From Liolophura sinensis (Eukaryota; Mollusca; Polyplacophora; Chitonida; Chitonidae): 64,000 nucleotides of DNA. The notes beneath the pieces were generated by a model. It worked only from the letters and a program-made list of their open reading frames with translations, was not told where the DNA came from and made no database searches. Numbering within the stretch: the stretch's first letter is position 1; the number at the start of each line of letters is the position of its first letter. The position numbers were made by a program, and so were the translations under genes. Below, one piece after another: positions 1-12,523 of this stretch. The stretch is taken from assembly GCF_032854445.1 (NCBI RefSeq), contig NC_088302.1:3522338-3586337 (forward strand), read 5' to 3'.

Positions 1-1112
1 TCAGGGAAAGCATGATATACGATAAACTTGACCCAAATCACAAGCAGTTACCATTCCCCACACCGTGACTAAGCACATTGGCCTGTCGCTTTGAAGGTTT
101 GAAATAAAATGTTTTCTCAAACTGTCCACAGTGCCTCCAGTCGAACTAAGGCTTCTCTGTTTGGGCAAGTGAAATGACCAGTTACTTAATTTCACTTCAG
201 ACGATTGTCATGAAATGACTGTTTCACCTCTGAGGTTGAAGACAGGTGTTACTTCCTATCTAATAATTGACAAATCAGTATACATGTTATAGGGTGCAGT
301 AACTAGATGTGACATGAGTAAGATTATCGTATACAGTCACCACATCTCCCACAGACGTAAAGTCTTAGCCGGTATGCTTATCAAGCCCAACACTGTGACA
401 ATATTCAATTTACAGAAAATAGTATTGCTGTTTATTTTTAGTTAGCAAACAAATATTGAGTATTTTAAATATTTGGAACAATCAAAAATAAATAATATCT
501 CCCATCATTTAGCAATGATGAGACAGATATGTTACAACCCAGATAAATCCCTCAGTATCTTACATCAGGTTGATAGTTGTAACACTCATCATTATCTCAT
601 TATTGACATATCGTGTGTATTTCAGCATGAATGTAACAATATCGCATGAAATCAGAGCTTTCCTGAAGACTGACAATACCTGTCCACACCTGGCTGGATC
701 AGTTATCTACATGTGTATCACACATCATGCTAAACCTACAGTGTAGCACTGTTTTTTTCACAATGCACTAATTCCAATAGACACTTTAACCTGGCCTCAT
801 TCCCAGTTATTACCATTAGTATTGGTTATTAACATTTCAGCAATCCATGTCTTGCGACATCCTATTGCCAATAGCTGTGCATTTGTGTATCAGGAACATG
901 TTCATCTCAATTTAAACATGTCAATGTGACACATCAGTATTTGACCATGTGTCACTGGTTATGCGCACAACACTGTCTGGTATCAGGATGTACGTTCGTT
1001 TCTGGTTCCTATTTCTGTCCTTCACCATGCTTTGTAACACTCTTCCTTTGGTCAGAGATTCTTTCTTTAGGTTTGTCTCATACCATGCATCAGTGACGAT
1101 ATATTCCACCTC
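1..1112. other. intergenic, 3' flank of JTB
   Basis: No coding region is supported here. The sequence is AT-rich and non-repetitive as far as can be read. A 64-codon minus-strand frame reaches the window edge (1-195), but it has no recognisable motif or splice context. The 3' untranslated region of JTB may extend into this stretch, but no convincing poly(A) signal close to the JTB stop was found. Confidence 0.5.
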
Positions 1113-1605
1113 GTCTATCACCCATCAGTATCTCAGTCCACATTTTATCACATATCTTTATCTCACATGATATATCATCCATGAGTTCCTCAGTCATATT
1201 TCATCAGCTATACTTATCTCTCATCATACAAGTATATCATCCATCAATATCTCAGTCCACATTTCATGGGCTATACCCATCAGCTACACTCATCTCACAT
1301 CATACACGTATGTCATCCATCAGTATCTCAGTCCACATTTCATTCGCTATCTTCATCTCATGTCATACAAGTATGTCATCCATCAGTATCTCAGTCCACA
1401 CTCCATCAGCTATCTATGTCACATGATATATCATCCACCAGTTCCTTAGTCCACACTCCATCAGATATCTTTATCTCACATGATATATCACCTATCAGTA
1501 TTTTGGTCCACATTCCATGAGCTATCTTTATGTCACTTCATATATCATCCATCAGTATCTCAGTCCACATTCCATTGGCTATCCTCATTTGAGATCATAT
1601 ATCAG
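1113..1605. repeat. minisatellite, about 57-76 bp unit, immediately 3' of JTB
   Basis: About seven diverged tandem units share the core 'CATCAGTATCTCAGTCCACA' followed by a 'TCATCAGCTAT' stretch and 'CTCACATGATATATCA'. Spacing between cores is about 57 to 76 bp, so units differ by indels. The array runs up to the JTB stop codon at 1595-1597 and would form part of its 3' untranslated region if transcribed. Short open frames over it on the plus strand are repeat products, not genes. Confidence 0.8.
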
Positions 1606-4600
1606 CAGCTATCTGCCTGTCAATCTTCTCTCGCAGCATTCTGTCTAGCCTGTGTTGTCTAATGACCACCAGCCCGTAGGACAGGATGCCAATGGCAAAT
1701 GTCACTCCTTCAAATATCCAGAAGTTCCTTTCCTCTAACCATTGCGTCCCTGAGCACCTACAGAACATAGACCACAATCATGAAGCAGACTAACACTAAA
1801 GATGAACATACCCATCCACAGCCAATGATATGATGCTGAGTGAAGAGTAAAAGTGGGGTTGACTGGCGTGGTTACAAATAGTGAATAACCTGCACAAACC
1901 AGTTGATGTGTTTCTAGGAAGGGGAGATAACTACATTACTGGCCAGTCTCCCTTTTTAACACCAATCTCATTGTTTCATAATTAGTTAACAGAAATGTGT
2001 TATGGACAGGTAGACATCGTGATGGATATCTGTATACCAAATCTCTACCAAACATTGACTAAATTCCTTGGTAACTGAAGACTAGTTCCCAACTATTCCT
2101 GAAAGATACAGGAACTTATCCCGGTAAAAAGGTAAAAGACAGGCTGTCAGCGTTTTTGAATGCATGTCACACTTTAAAGAGGCTATGCCAGAGCGTTTTG
2201 GCAAAAATACATCTTCGCCAATCAACTCAAAGGGTCTGTATTTACAAAGAATAGCTCAATAAATTGCCTTTCAGCAAATATCAGACTTCTATCTGTGCTA
2301 TTTACGGTGTTCAAATGAATTAAAAAGGTTGAAAAAATGATCATGTGAACCACTTTATACATTTTAGGAAGAAATGCCAAGTTTGAATGGTAGCACATGC
2401 AGAGAGGAGGCTGATATCTAGTGAAAGGTACATTATTTAGGCTATTAAAATATCTAAAATATTGGTGGAAGGTAAGCAGTCTTAGACTGCAAATGCAGTC
2501 ACACATGTGTCCTTGACAGCATATTGTCAGTAAGGCCTCAGAAAGAGTGCTTAGTCCAAGGACAGTTTTGAACCCACTCACATGTGTCCTAGCACTTCTT
2601 ACAATTGGACGATAGCTTACTCCCTACATGTATTTAACAGGTAACAATAATCCATTTAAGTGATACACATGGTTAGTCATACAAATGCACAAAAGGACAC
2701 CCTATATTTTAAACTCAGCTGCCCCTTCACAGAAAAAAAAGCACCCAGAAGAATATGACAGTTAAACATCCATAATGGACATGTGCTGGAAACTACTTGT
2801 GCTTTAACTGCAGAACCTGAGAGTGGGTTAAACTAAAACATACATGCGCATAATTTTGGTGCCATCTTCACAAGCTACGACAGTTCTGAACCCCGTTTCT
2901 TGACAGTACTTCTTCTCACTGAACTGCAAAAAACAAATTGCCACATCAAAAACTCCAATGGACTGAAGGATGTTCTTGCTTCCAAATTTCCACAAGAATG
3001 TCACAAGGCAATGACAATAAAAACATACTAAATAGGTGCAGCTGCATGTAATAAACAATACGTAGATGATCTATCTGCATTTTTGACACATTCTTGTTGT
3101 GATGTCAACTTCATAAATTCGTGGTTTTCTACATAAAGTTACCATGAAAAACTTAGAACATAAAATCTTAAAGATAACACTATGAATGATCAGCCACACT
3201 GTTTTCTTTTTTTGTGTGTGATATTTTCCTTCTTTTTTTTCTGTTCTGAAACCTTGGGACAGCCTGTTAGACTGACAACTTTTCTTTCTTGGTCTTGGTT
3301 AACATGGATATCCTGCACACTCTAAACTCATCTTTTGGTGAATGTCTATAAGTATGTTACAGGTATTACAAGTATTTACAACTCACCAGTTCATCAGCTA
3401 GACACTCCCTACAACTTTCCACAACCTTTTCTTTTCCAAGTTTACATGTTTCATTTGAATCTGAAAATCATGGTGTAAAAACATTTTGATCATACAGTGA
3501 TTATGTTTCTAAAAGAAACTGTTTGATAATTAAAAAAGGCAAGCCAGATTAAAATGAATATGCTATTTCAAAAAAATTCTGGAACCACTAATACAATTTA
3601 GTACTTTTTATTTTGAACTTAAAATTGCATTTGGTGGGTTGATAAACTCACCACACATACAGTCAGTCTATTTGCAAGAAATATTTGTACGTCAAGAAAT
3701 ATATCAAATAAGGGTACTGTACTATTAAAGCACAATAAGCACAAAATTTTGTGTAGCTGTGGAGCTTTGTTTTCAGACATAACAAGACTTCATACCAACC
3801 TCCTTTACCCTTTCTTGAAATTTCCTTAACTTTATGCTGAGCTGACCACCTTGTCTCTAGCACCACACTTACTACTGATATTCTGACAAACAAATAAAAA
3901 TACACTTGCTACACATATAAATAAAAAATAAATAATTATCTGAATGTACATTTCACGTCTTCTTTTTTTCCAGGCACAACCTTTACCTCAAATGACACAA
4001 GACCTTGTACATTTACTGTATGTAGATGTATGTAAACTTCGAGTGTTGTGAAGACAAGGTTGATCCCTTTCTCCATTGTTGGTCCACTTTTCAGATGTTC
4101 AATGAGGAAAGCTCTTGAATGAATTGAAGTCACTCTACGGGGCCTCCGTGGCTCAGCGCAGCGTAATGACCCAGGAGCCTCTCACCAATGCGGTCGCTGT
4201 GAGTTCAAGTCCAGCTCATGCTGGCTTCCTCTCCGGCCGTAAGTGGGAAGGTCTGCCAGCAACCTGCGGATGGTCGTGGGTTTCCCCCGGGCTCTGCCCG
4301 GTTTCCACCACCATAATGCTGGCCGCCGTCGTATAAGTGAAATATTCTTGAGTACGGCGTAAAACACCAATCAAAAAAAAAAAAAAAAAAAAAAGTCACT
4401 CTACCACGTGATATCAAGCTGAAATTTGCATTCATTATAAAAGTCTGTTGAGATGATACGGCACAGTGTCTGTGCTAAGATTTAACGTCATGTCACGAGA
4501 CGTATCAGTGATCAATGGCCTGTAAGTAGAAACATTTGTTCTTGTAGTAACATACATTTAATAACACATCATCAGTGTCACGGAAAGAATAATGAAAATG

Positions 4601-4857
4601 ATTTTCAAACAGATGTTTTCAACACAAGCAAGATCAAGGACAAAGTAAGGGAATAACTGCTTCACATTAAAAATGACAACTTGCAAACCATAGTGACCAG
4701 TGTATTCCACTTGATAAATCCACAGATACCTCCATGATATATCAAATGTCATGTAGTCGGCTGCTGTCGTACTGGTGAAGGCATGTTTTTGTCTAACTTA
4801 CGTAACTAAAGTGAAGACAACCGCCAGCATCCGCTTCTTGGAACAAAACTCAATCAT
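1595..4857 (-). CDS. JTB: JTB (jumping translocation breakpoint protein) homologue, 5 exons
   Basis: Single-pass membrane protein of 148 aa (human JTB is about 146 aa). Exons on the minus strand are 4857-4802, 3882-3809, 3460-3387, 2923-2844 and 1757-1595; every junction is GT-AG and the phases agree (2, 1, 0, 2). Residues 1 to about 35 form a signal peptide (basic start, then hydrophobic LAVVFTLV continuing into exon 2). A short cysteine-rich lumenal part follows (SNETCKLGKEKVVESCRECL, then KKYCQETGF and VACEDGTKI). The last exon encodes the family signature: WLEERNFWIFEG, a transmembrane helix, then VVIRQHRLDR. Vertebrate JTB has been linked to the midbody and to Aurora B in cytokinesis; that role is inferred here by homology. 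Only the exon 1 to exon 2 link rests mainly on phase and signal-peptide continuity. A SINE sits in intron 1. Confidence 0.9.
4139..4392 (+). mobile_element. tRNA-derived SINE with poly(A) tail and target-site duplication
   Basis: A head resembling a tRNA promoter (CCTCCGTGGCTCAG as A-box region, GTGAGTTCAAGTCC as B box) is followed by a 3' body ending in GTACGGCGTAAAACACCAATC and a run of A. The 12-bp direct repeat AAGTCACTCTAC flanks it exactly (4127-4138 and 4393-4404), which marks LINE-type retroposition and a fairly recent insertion. It lies in JTB intron 1, antisense to JTB transcription. Other copies or relatives are at 57929-58174, 57160-57370 (minus), 41141-41290 (minus), 20951-21050, 8339-8455 and 7858-7930. 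Confidence 0.88.
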
Positions 4858-5141
4858 TGTGCATTAATCAAACCCTCTTCATTTCAACAAGTTTAAGATG
4901 CTCAAAGATCGGTGTACACAGTGTTGACGTTTAAAATGACGACATCTTCATGGCGTTGTGGTGGTATTGTGTACTTCCTTCTCGCTCTCTCCTAGTGTCG
5001 ACAAAGTGGGAGATGCTGTTAGAATAAAACAACCATCCTGGCAACAGCCGACTTGACGGAGAGTACTCGACGGCAAGTGCACCCTGGGATAGAGACAGTC
5101 TGCCATTTTGTGTGGAGCACATTTGAAGGTCGTCAGGCAAA
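4858..5141. promoter_or_regulatory. shared bidirectional promoter between JTB and COX5A
   Basis: Only 284 bp separate the JTB start codon (minus strand, 4857) from the COX5A start codon (plus strand, 5142), so both 5' untranslated regions and both promoters must fit here unless further upstream non-coding exons exist. No obvious TATA box is visible, which is common for housekeeping head-to-head pairs. The extent is inferred from the two start codons, not from transcript data. Confidence 0.65.
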
Positions 5142-8100
5142 ATGCTTCGTGCAGCAATTCAGCGGGCAAGTTTGGCTGTGCAGACAACCGTGAGACAGTC
5201 ATGCCGACGGCAAGTGGCGGGTAAGCAAAATCACAATAGATTTGTGTACCAGGAGTTTGGAGCACGCCACTCATTTTTACCAAGTTGTTTCTGTATTTTT
5301 CTCGATTTCAACAACAACGCCTTTAGCTGAGAAATCATTGCCGTGACGACTTTATTATTCGGGGAGTTGCGAAGCTGAACATTGTAAACTTTGTCATTGA
5401 TGACTTTATCATGTGCTCAGAAAGCAGATTCGTTTATGAGCTGACATTATCATGGTCATGCGAATTCTGCCAGCAAAGAATTATTTATTTTGTCTCTGTG
5501 GACTGTCTTGCAAAGATGCTGTTGCCATTCCCGGACATGTAGCCACAAATTAGCCTTACGTGAAAACAGCTCTTGATGTCATTCCCTTATTTGATCTCAT
5601 ATCTGCAAGGTTGCCCTTTAGTTCCAAAAGTCCATTGTGGATGCGATCAAATTTACATGCAAATTTTTAAAATTCCTCACAATCTTAATCTTCTCGTGTT
5701 TCATGGCTTCCACCAAAACATTTCTATAAGAAGGTCTTCACGCACCCCTTTTCATAGCTCTATGTTGCAATTTTCTTATTACATGTGGGTTTGGATTGTT
5801 TGGTTTAACTCTCCTGAGTAGTTGGTCATAAACCATTACCACAACCTTAGCTGGTCATAAACCGCTACCACAGCCTTGGCTGGTGAGAAACCGCTACCAC
5901 AGCCTTGGCTGGTGAGAAACCGCTACCACAGCCTTGGCTGGTGAGAAACCGCTACCACAGCCTCAGCTGTCAAACAGCTATTGTGTTGTACAGCACACAT
6001 GCAACATTCCAGTTCCTTAGGAACTCCCTCATTGGTCCACCGGAGAGACACAGATGTTTACAGATGAGATTATACATTTTGTGAAGGCCTGAAATTGGCC
6101 AGTCCAAAATATGTAGTTTAGCCTCCAGTCAAATGAAAATTGCTCTTTCATATGTGAAAAGCGTTGAGGAATTACGGTATATATTTAAAGCCACATTTTT
6201 CCTCCCAGGCTTTACCCCAACACCTGCCAGCTCGTCAAAGATTTCACTGTCCCTGGATGCACGGGTCAGCGGTTAGATCAACTTTTGCAGTCCATGGAAG
6301 AACCCGTGTAACTAGCTACATGTAATATAAAACCAAAATTAGGATAGAATTATTATTACCAGGCAAATGGTTTACTGTGCTGTTTCAAACAGTCTTGCAT
6401 GGTAGGCCATGTACATGTAGGAGTAATCTCCCTTACTTAATAGCTTACAGCACTTGTGGCTCTCTTTTGTTTGCTTTGGACTACATTACCATGGTATTAA
6501 CATGATTATGGAATGTTGTATTTATTTGCAGTAACCAGTGTTAGATACAGCCACGGTGTACAGGAGACTGATGAACAGTTTGACACCAGATACATAAATT
6601 ACTTCAACAGGCCAGACATTGATGGCTGGGAAATAAGAAAAGCCATAAATGATCTTCAGGTATTGTCACAAAATCACATGTATTATAGTGATGCTTGTAC
6701 ATTGGATATGTTTTTGCTTATGCATGGAACTACATGTAAACGCCTTGTTTTCCAGTATCGACCAATTGTTTTGTCTATAAAACAGTATTATGAATAGCTT
6801 TCTGAAAACGAAAAAAGAAAAATACACTTAGTATATATTAGTGATATGTTTTCTAATTTGAACAGTTTTAATGACGCTTAATTGTAGATTTAAGAACTCT
6901 TGGCCTTTTCTTTTAGGGTTATTGTTATGAGTCACAGCGATTGGGGAAAATTGGAGTCTTAGAGACAAGGAAGACACTAAAATAAAGTATTGTCAGATGA
7001 AAGACCATTAAACACTGTCCAAGAAAATACTCTGATTTATTTTTTTTTAGAATTTTTCTGACCAAATGCATTTAAAACATAGGATTCTGTGGTGGTCTGT
7101 GGGTACCCAGATGGCATCAGTGACGTCACATGTTGACTGCATTCATTGTTCTAAATGAAGATGCATCTTGAATGATGAAATGTAGCGATCTATGTCATGT
7201 ATGTGTGTCAACCAGCAAAAAGCTCAAGAGACATCACCAGCCCGATATGGTCAGAAAAGGCCACAGTAGAATCCCAACTTTTAAATTCATTTCACTGGGT
7301 CGAAAAATATTGTAAGAAAATAAATCAAACTGTTTTCCGAGACAATATTTAATGGTCTTTCATCTGAGGTATACTTCATGCTGGTGTGTTCTTTGCCTTT
7401 AAATCTTAACAACAGTTTCATTCTAGATACAAGACAACGTCAAAACTTCAGTCTGGAATTGAATTTAATACCAGGCTTGAATATTAATACTCTTTGAACA
7501 ACTCTGTTGTGTTCAGATTAATTAGCACACTGTTTTATCCCATGAGATTCACAGCACACTATGAGTTGAGACTTATTTGTGTTTTGCTGAGACTGACATT
7601 TCAGTCCTGTAACTACTCTTTGCAGGGAATGGACTTGGTGCCAGAGCCCAACATCATTATTGCTGCCCTGAATGCCTGTAGGAGAGTGAATGACCATTCC
7701 TTAGCTGTTCGATACCTGGAAGCTGTTCATGTGAGTCTATTTTTCCTGGAATGCTGGAGGGATGTACAGCTTGTGTGGGAACCAAGTGCCTGTGGAAATA
7801 TTCTAGTCTGAATTATTCTTAAGTTTTGCTTTAAGTAATATTGTGCAGATATGGTTTTCTAGCAACCTGCAGATGGTCGTGGGTTTCCTCGTAACATAAT
7901 GCAGGCTGCTGTTGTTTATGTGAAATAAGATGTTTGTGCCATGGATGAACAATTTGATGATGTTCCATTGTAAAGGATGGACTGTTTCTGTTTTTCAGGA
8001 CAAATGCGGCAACCACGTCCAGACAATCTGGCCGTACCTGTTACAGGAGATCCGACCAACCCTACAGGAGTTGGGTATATCCACTCCTGAGGAGTTAGGC

Positions 8101-8145
8101 TACGACAAACCAGAGCTAGCTTTGAAAGATGTGTTTGACATGTAA
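5142..8145 (+). CDS. COX5A: cytochrome c oxidase subunit 5A, mitochondrial, 4 exons
   Basis: Nuclear-encoded subunit of respiratory complex IV on the matrix side of the inner mitochondrial membrane. Exons 5142-5220, 6532-6659, 7626-7730 and 7999-8145 join through GT-AG introns (phases 1, 0, 0) to give 152 aa, against about 150 in human. The first 30-odd residues ([20 protein letters not shown] onward) form an arginine-rich, acid-free mitochondrial presequence. The mature part carries the family blocks [45 protein letters not shown] and the C-terminal [16 protein letters not shown]. The start is the first ATG in frame and gives the expected targeting peptide. Nothing looks broken. The ATG lies 284 bp from the divergent JTB start. 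Intron 1 contains a 29-bp minisatellite. Confidence 0.97.
5824..5968. repeat. 29-bp minisatellite, 5 copies, in COX5A intron 1
   Basis: Five head-to-tail units start at 5824, 5853, 5882, 5911 and 5940 with no length change. The unit begins GGTGAGAAACCGCTACCAC and ends CAGCCTTGGCT; the first two copies read GGTCATAAACC instead. No coding meaning is seen. Confidence 0.92.
7858..7930 (+). mobile_element. SINE 3' fragment in COX5A intron 3
   Basis: This is a decayed piece of the SINE body seen at 4139-4392. It keeps CAACCTGCAGATGGTCGTGG, then AACATAATGCAGGCTGCTG and TGTGAAATAA, and has lost the tRNA-like head and tail. Confidence 0.6.
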
Positions 8146-8243
8146 TTTAGGTAGGCCTGCTCTCCACTAAACTGATAACCTTGAATTATTTGACATGTAT
8201 TTTAAGTATGTCTGCTCTGCACAGAACTGCTAACCTTGAGTCA
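8134..8243 (+). repeat. 55-bp tandem duplication spanning the COX5A stop codon
   Basis: Units 8134-8188 and 8189-8243 both begin TTTGACATGTA and end near AACCTTGA. The first unit contains the last codons and stop of COX5A (F-D-M-stop). The second lies in the 3' untranslated region, and its stop equivalent has changed from TAA to TAT, so it has no effect on the protein. Confidence 0.8.
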
Positions 8244-8338
8244 TTCGTCAAAATTTGGAAAACTGGTTTTTCCATTCAAGATGGTGTAGTGACCTTTAAC
8301 ACCTCTTCGTTATATGAGCTACATGTAATGTTATTAAA

Positions 8339-8455
8339 CCTGCAGATGGTCATCAGTTTCCCCAGGGATTTGCTCGGTTTCCTCCCAGCATAATGCTGGC
8401 TGTCATGAAATGAAATAATCTTGAATATGGCGTAAGCTCTAATTAAAGAAATAAA
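8339..8455 (+). mobile_element. SINE 3' fragment in the COX5A 3' flank
   Basis: Contains the diagnostic order CTGCAGATGGTCATC, TTTCCTCCCAGCATAATGC, TGAAATAATCTTGAATATGG and an A/T-rich tail that includes AATAAA at 8450-8455. It has diverged from the 4139 copy and probably lies in transcribed 3' sequence, so it could supply a poly(A) signal. Confidence 0.65.
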
Positions 8456-8809
8456 TGTAGGGTTGTTAAATATGCATATAAAGTCCTAGGGCTTTCATGG
8501 GCACACAAAGATTGATGTGTATGTAATATAATTGATTTGTATGGGCCTTGTGTCCATGTTTTTTACCATGTTTACTCATTATCCTCAAATTTGCTGTTTT
8601 ACTTTGTATTTTTCAGGTCTTATTAGGAGTGCTAAGATGACAATATATTCTATTCTATCCGCAGTCAAAGTACAGTTGAGTGTTGGTTTAGGACTTCTGC
8701 ATCAAAGAGCGCATATTGTAGATACTTGTTGCTGGTCTCTGGTCCCCTTTAAATTTGTCTTATGTTGGTTTTTGCTTATTCTCCATCATAGTATGCAAAA
8801 ACTAAAAAA

Positions 8810-8815
8810 AATAAA
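8810..8815 (+). terminator. candidate COX5A poly(A) signal AATAAA
   Basis: A canonical hexamer lies about 665 bp after the stop codon and is followed within about 25 bp by a GT-rich stretch (GTCTTGGTTTGAG). An alternative AATAAA lies at 8450-8455 inside a SINE remnant. Transcript ends would decide which is used. Confidence 0.45.
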
Positions 8816-8829
8816 TCTATAAAATGATG

Positions 8830-10213
8830 GACATTTGTCTTGGTTTGAGTTTTTCCTGGTGTTCCAGGGTGAGTCTTGAGCGGTGGTTTGGCAGAGAACA
8901 AGGACTTCACATGTTCTGAATATTGTTCTCAAGATGGACTAGAGTCGCTAGCCATGTTATTGTTATGATGAATATCATTAAGCACACCAAGTGTGTGCTA
9001 ATCAAGTTGGTTGTGGCATTCTAGGAATTTGAAGGCCTGTATTCGATGTCATCAGGGATCAGCTGGAAATGGTATAGAGTACTTAATATTCAAAGAATGA
9101 AGCAGATTTATTTTGTATTTAATGTAAAACTCAGTTCCTTATCTGTGTTTTGATAACAGTGCTTCACTGCCCATCTGAATTTCTTGATGGCATGATGGCT
9201 GTAGGAAGAAAACGTTTTCAACAATGTAAAACAAGGTGGTTCCTATACCTCCTTGATGCCAGGTTTCCTTGCATGGGATTCCGTGAAGTATTGAGTAGAA
9301 AGAAATTTTTAACCGATGGACTGTAGGAAGACTTCATTGAAGATTCACATGCGTTTGAACAATGACGTCGTCTTTGACATTGTTGTGACTTTACGACCGG
9401 AAGTTGTTGCATGCTTAGTGGTGTTTGGGCAATGCTCCACAAAGTGCATAGTTTATCATAACTACATTGTTGACATGATGAAGACAAGGTAGTTACGGTG
9501 AAGTTCATAGCCTATGTTTTGTATGTGGAAAAAACCTCTGGTAGGTTAAAAGGGTTTGGCCGTTTGGTCCGCACTGTCTGCCCATCCATAAACTTGAAGC
9601 CCACACATCCTTGCTTATTTTACTTCAACTGCTCTGGGATCGTGTGAAAAGTGGCTAGTACATCTCTCATCCCAACAACTTTCTAAATAACGTTTTGGCT
9701 CCGTTGCCGTTTTCTCTTCAGGGTTGGTGTCCATTATTCAGAATGAGGCTTCATTGTTGCATTGTTGTTGAGGAGGAGACAGTGGCCTAATGGTTGAGAT
9801 GGAGTTGAAAACCGACAGGAAATTTGTGGATTACATCACGCGCGGTGCTTGGGGTCATGGTGACAATAATCGACTCCGCTCTCTAGCTGTTTGGACCGTC
9901 TAACGTCCGTTTAAAACCACGTGCCTTGCACCAATATATGGCGCGCATAGCTGTACGTTACATGCCAGAAAGTTCGTCATTAAATTGCCCAAACACCAGT
10001 CAATCAATCCTGTTATGAACACAAAAGTGGGAATGGAGAGCACTCTGAATATAGTTCTGAAAACCGACACACAAACCAGTCAGTGACAAGATGATAGAGA
10101 CTGACGGGCTATATCTGAACCTGTCGGAGGGGGGAGGGGGAGTCATCTTTGGAGCTTTGCCAGACCTACACCTTGATGACAGGCAGCCAGTGTACATAAC
10201 CGTGAAGTGCCTG
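8830..10213. other. intergenic, no gene seen
   Basis: Open frames here are short and without splice context or recognisable motifs. A stretch near 9779-9850 has a weak tRNA-like start (GTGGCCTAATGGTTGAG) that may be an eroded SINE head. Nothing else can be supported. Confidence 0.5.
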
Positions 10214-10350
10214 GGCCCAGTTTCACAAAGATGTGGGACATGTACGATAATCATACATATAGGACAATGGTATGGTAATAGTGACGTACAAAATATCGTG
10301 CGACAAATGTACGATAAAAAAATGTCGTACGCCGCTTTGTGAAACTTGGC
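10214..10350. mobile_element. small terminal-inverted-repeat element (MITE-like)
   Basis: The ends GCCCAGTTTCACAAAG (10215-10230) and CTTTGTGAAACTTGGC (10335-10350) are inverted copies with two mismatches. Inside, ATGTACGATAA occurs twice and GTCGTACG-like motifs sit next to the right end. There is no coding capacity, so it would depend on a transposase elsewhere. A related copy lies at 53987-54082. Confidence 0.75.
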
Positions 10351-12523
10351 AATGCACGAGACTTAACCATGTTAACTAACTTGACCGCGGTGTGCATGAG
10401 CTATATTTATTGCACAGTTAGCCTGAAGGTGAATCTGACCAGTAGATAATGGGAGTTCAAAACTGAAGGCTCTGTCAGAAATGAATGTTCCCCCCAAAGC
10501 GTAAATTAAACAAAGCATTTGCAAGCTGTTAAATTTTATCACGTAGAGTAATACAATCTTCTCCGTGTGTCATGTTTTATGTTGCGTATATGTTTTTTTT
10601 TATATTTTTTTGATATAATGCATGCACGGTAGTAGAAGCCAGATGGATCTCGGAAGTGTTGGTTGAGAGAATCTATGCTACACTCCAGACCTGTTTAAAC
10701 TTACTGTCGGCAAACATTTAGGTACTAACTCTGGAAGGACTTGAAACGTGATGAAAAGTTACATGATCAAACATTATGGCTTTGGGCTAAATAAAACAAT
10801 CTGTGAAATCATAGGAAGGAACGTTTATAACAAACAAATACAGACATATACTGGTATTCTGGACTGAAGAATCCCCGCATCGTCTTACCGTCGAAATCAA
10901 CTGTTCTCAACCTCCACAAGTCAATTGTGGGAGCATGCTGTCTGGCAGAGATGGTTATGTTACCAGGTTAATTTTGTCCATGTGTCGGGATGGGAAATGT
11001 TTCACGGACTCTTCAAACAGGTTCATTTAGAGGGCTGAGCACAGATTGAGCATTATCTACCACCTCGATTACAGCCAAAACAAGGTGAAGTTCGTAATTT
11101 TAGCGCCATGTCACAGGTTTTGTTCATTATGCATAGAAAAGAACAAAGCATGAAATCATTTGTAGTGTTATGTATCTTTATGTACACCATCAAGTGGCTG
11201 CCACCCAATACCTATAGGCCCCGAGGGTAAATGTACCAAGTAGCTGTGAAATACTAGCATTTTCTAGAATGCATTCTTGATTATGTGTTACCATGATGAC
11301 CTAACATATATAATGATACAAGCTTACAGAAACACGCCGTAGTCCGTGATATATAGGAAAGCTGACTGGAGCCAAAAATATCCAATGCTTACTCCTGCGT
11401 AAACCCTTGGTCACTTCCTCATTGAGTATTGGCCCTGCCTGATAGTATATGTCACACTGCAGTGGCATGGTCTGTCTGCAGTGTCTTGCTTGATATAACA
11501 TGGATTGACATATGTCAAAAACTTTGTGCGATACTTTCTTTGTCAAAAGTGATGTTTCTAACTACATTCCTCCTCTTATAGAAAATAAGACGTACAGTAC
11601 AGAGAGTAAAACTAGAGCATCGACGACTGTGTGATATCTGACAAATGGTCACGTGTAATCCGGCCTCTTGTCAATTTACCTCAGGGTTGTCTGAAAGCTA
11701 CTACTGTAATTGCTTGAACAGTAGAACATTATTCGCTCTCTAACACGATGACTTTAGCAGAATTAGTTTTAAAAAATGCGGTAGTATGAACTGAAATCTA
11801 CAAAGCGTCAATGGCCTAGAATTACTCAAAATGCTGTGTTGTCATCGGACTTAAGTTAACCTGCAATAACGTTAAAACAAAGCAAAGGGACCAGGAGAAC
11901 ATCGCCTTCCTTAGCACCTCTCTGAAATATACACGTTCATCAGGCGATGTAACAATACCGAATAGTGCCGATGAATGCCTAACAATGGTTGTAATGGTGT
12001 TTATGGCATCATGATATCCCGTTCAAATCACCGGCGATTAAAAGGGACGGTTTACGCGCGTGCAGTGACATTTTTTATGAGTATTAAGATGCTTAAAAAA
12101 TCATTTAAAACAATGACATATTTATATAAATTTTACACATTTACGCTGTAATAGTGACTGGGTGATATAGGCTGGAGTGGTGGCTTTTTCTTGGCAAAGC
12201 CCTAAGCACAAAGCGGCATGGGCGTGTTAGTCACGTCACAATGGAAGCGTCATTATATCCCCGTTACAACCCATTCCGCAGGCGACTTGGCGTATTTTGT
12301 AAACACACGGACGATTTCCTCCGTACGCCATGGGATATCAAAGTCACCCAAAGGAAATGTGTTACCAGGAATCATTTAAGGGAGAAATGGTGCCCTGGTT
12401 GAAGATGGTGTCTTCTTAGCTAGAATTCCCAGTGCTATGGGAGGAGAAGAAACACTATTTTACGCCAGAACCGAAGACTCCCAGTTTGAAGCCCATGCAG
12501 GGGCCAGGGGTGGGTCTCATGAA
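10351..12523. other. intergenic, with one minus-strand copy of a dispersed repeat
   Basis: No gene is supported. From about 11630 to 11850 the complement matches the dispersed repeat family found at 60.9-62.8 kb: CCTCTTGTCAATTTACCTCA and TAGAATTACTCAAAATGC are its marker blocks on the minus strand. Confidence 0.5.
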
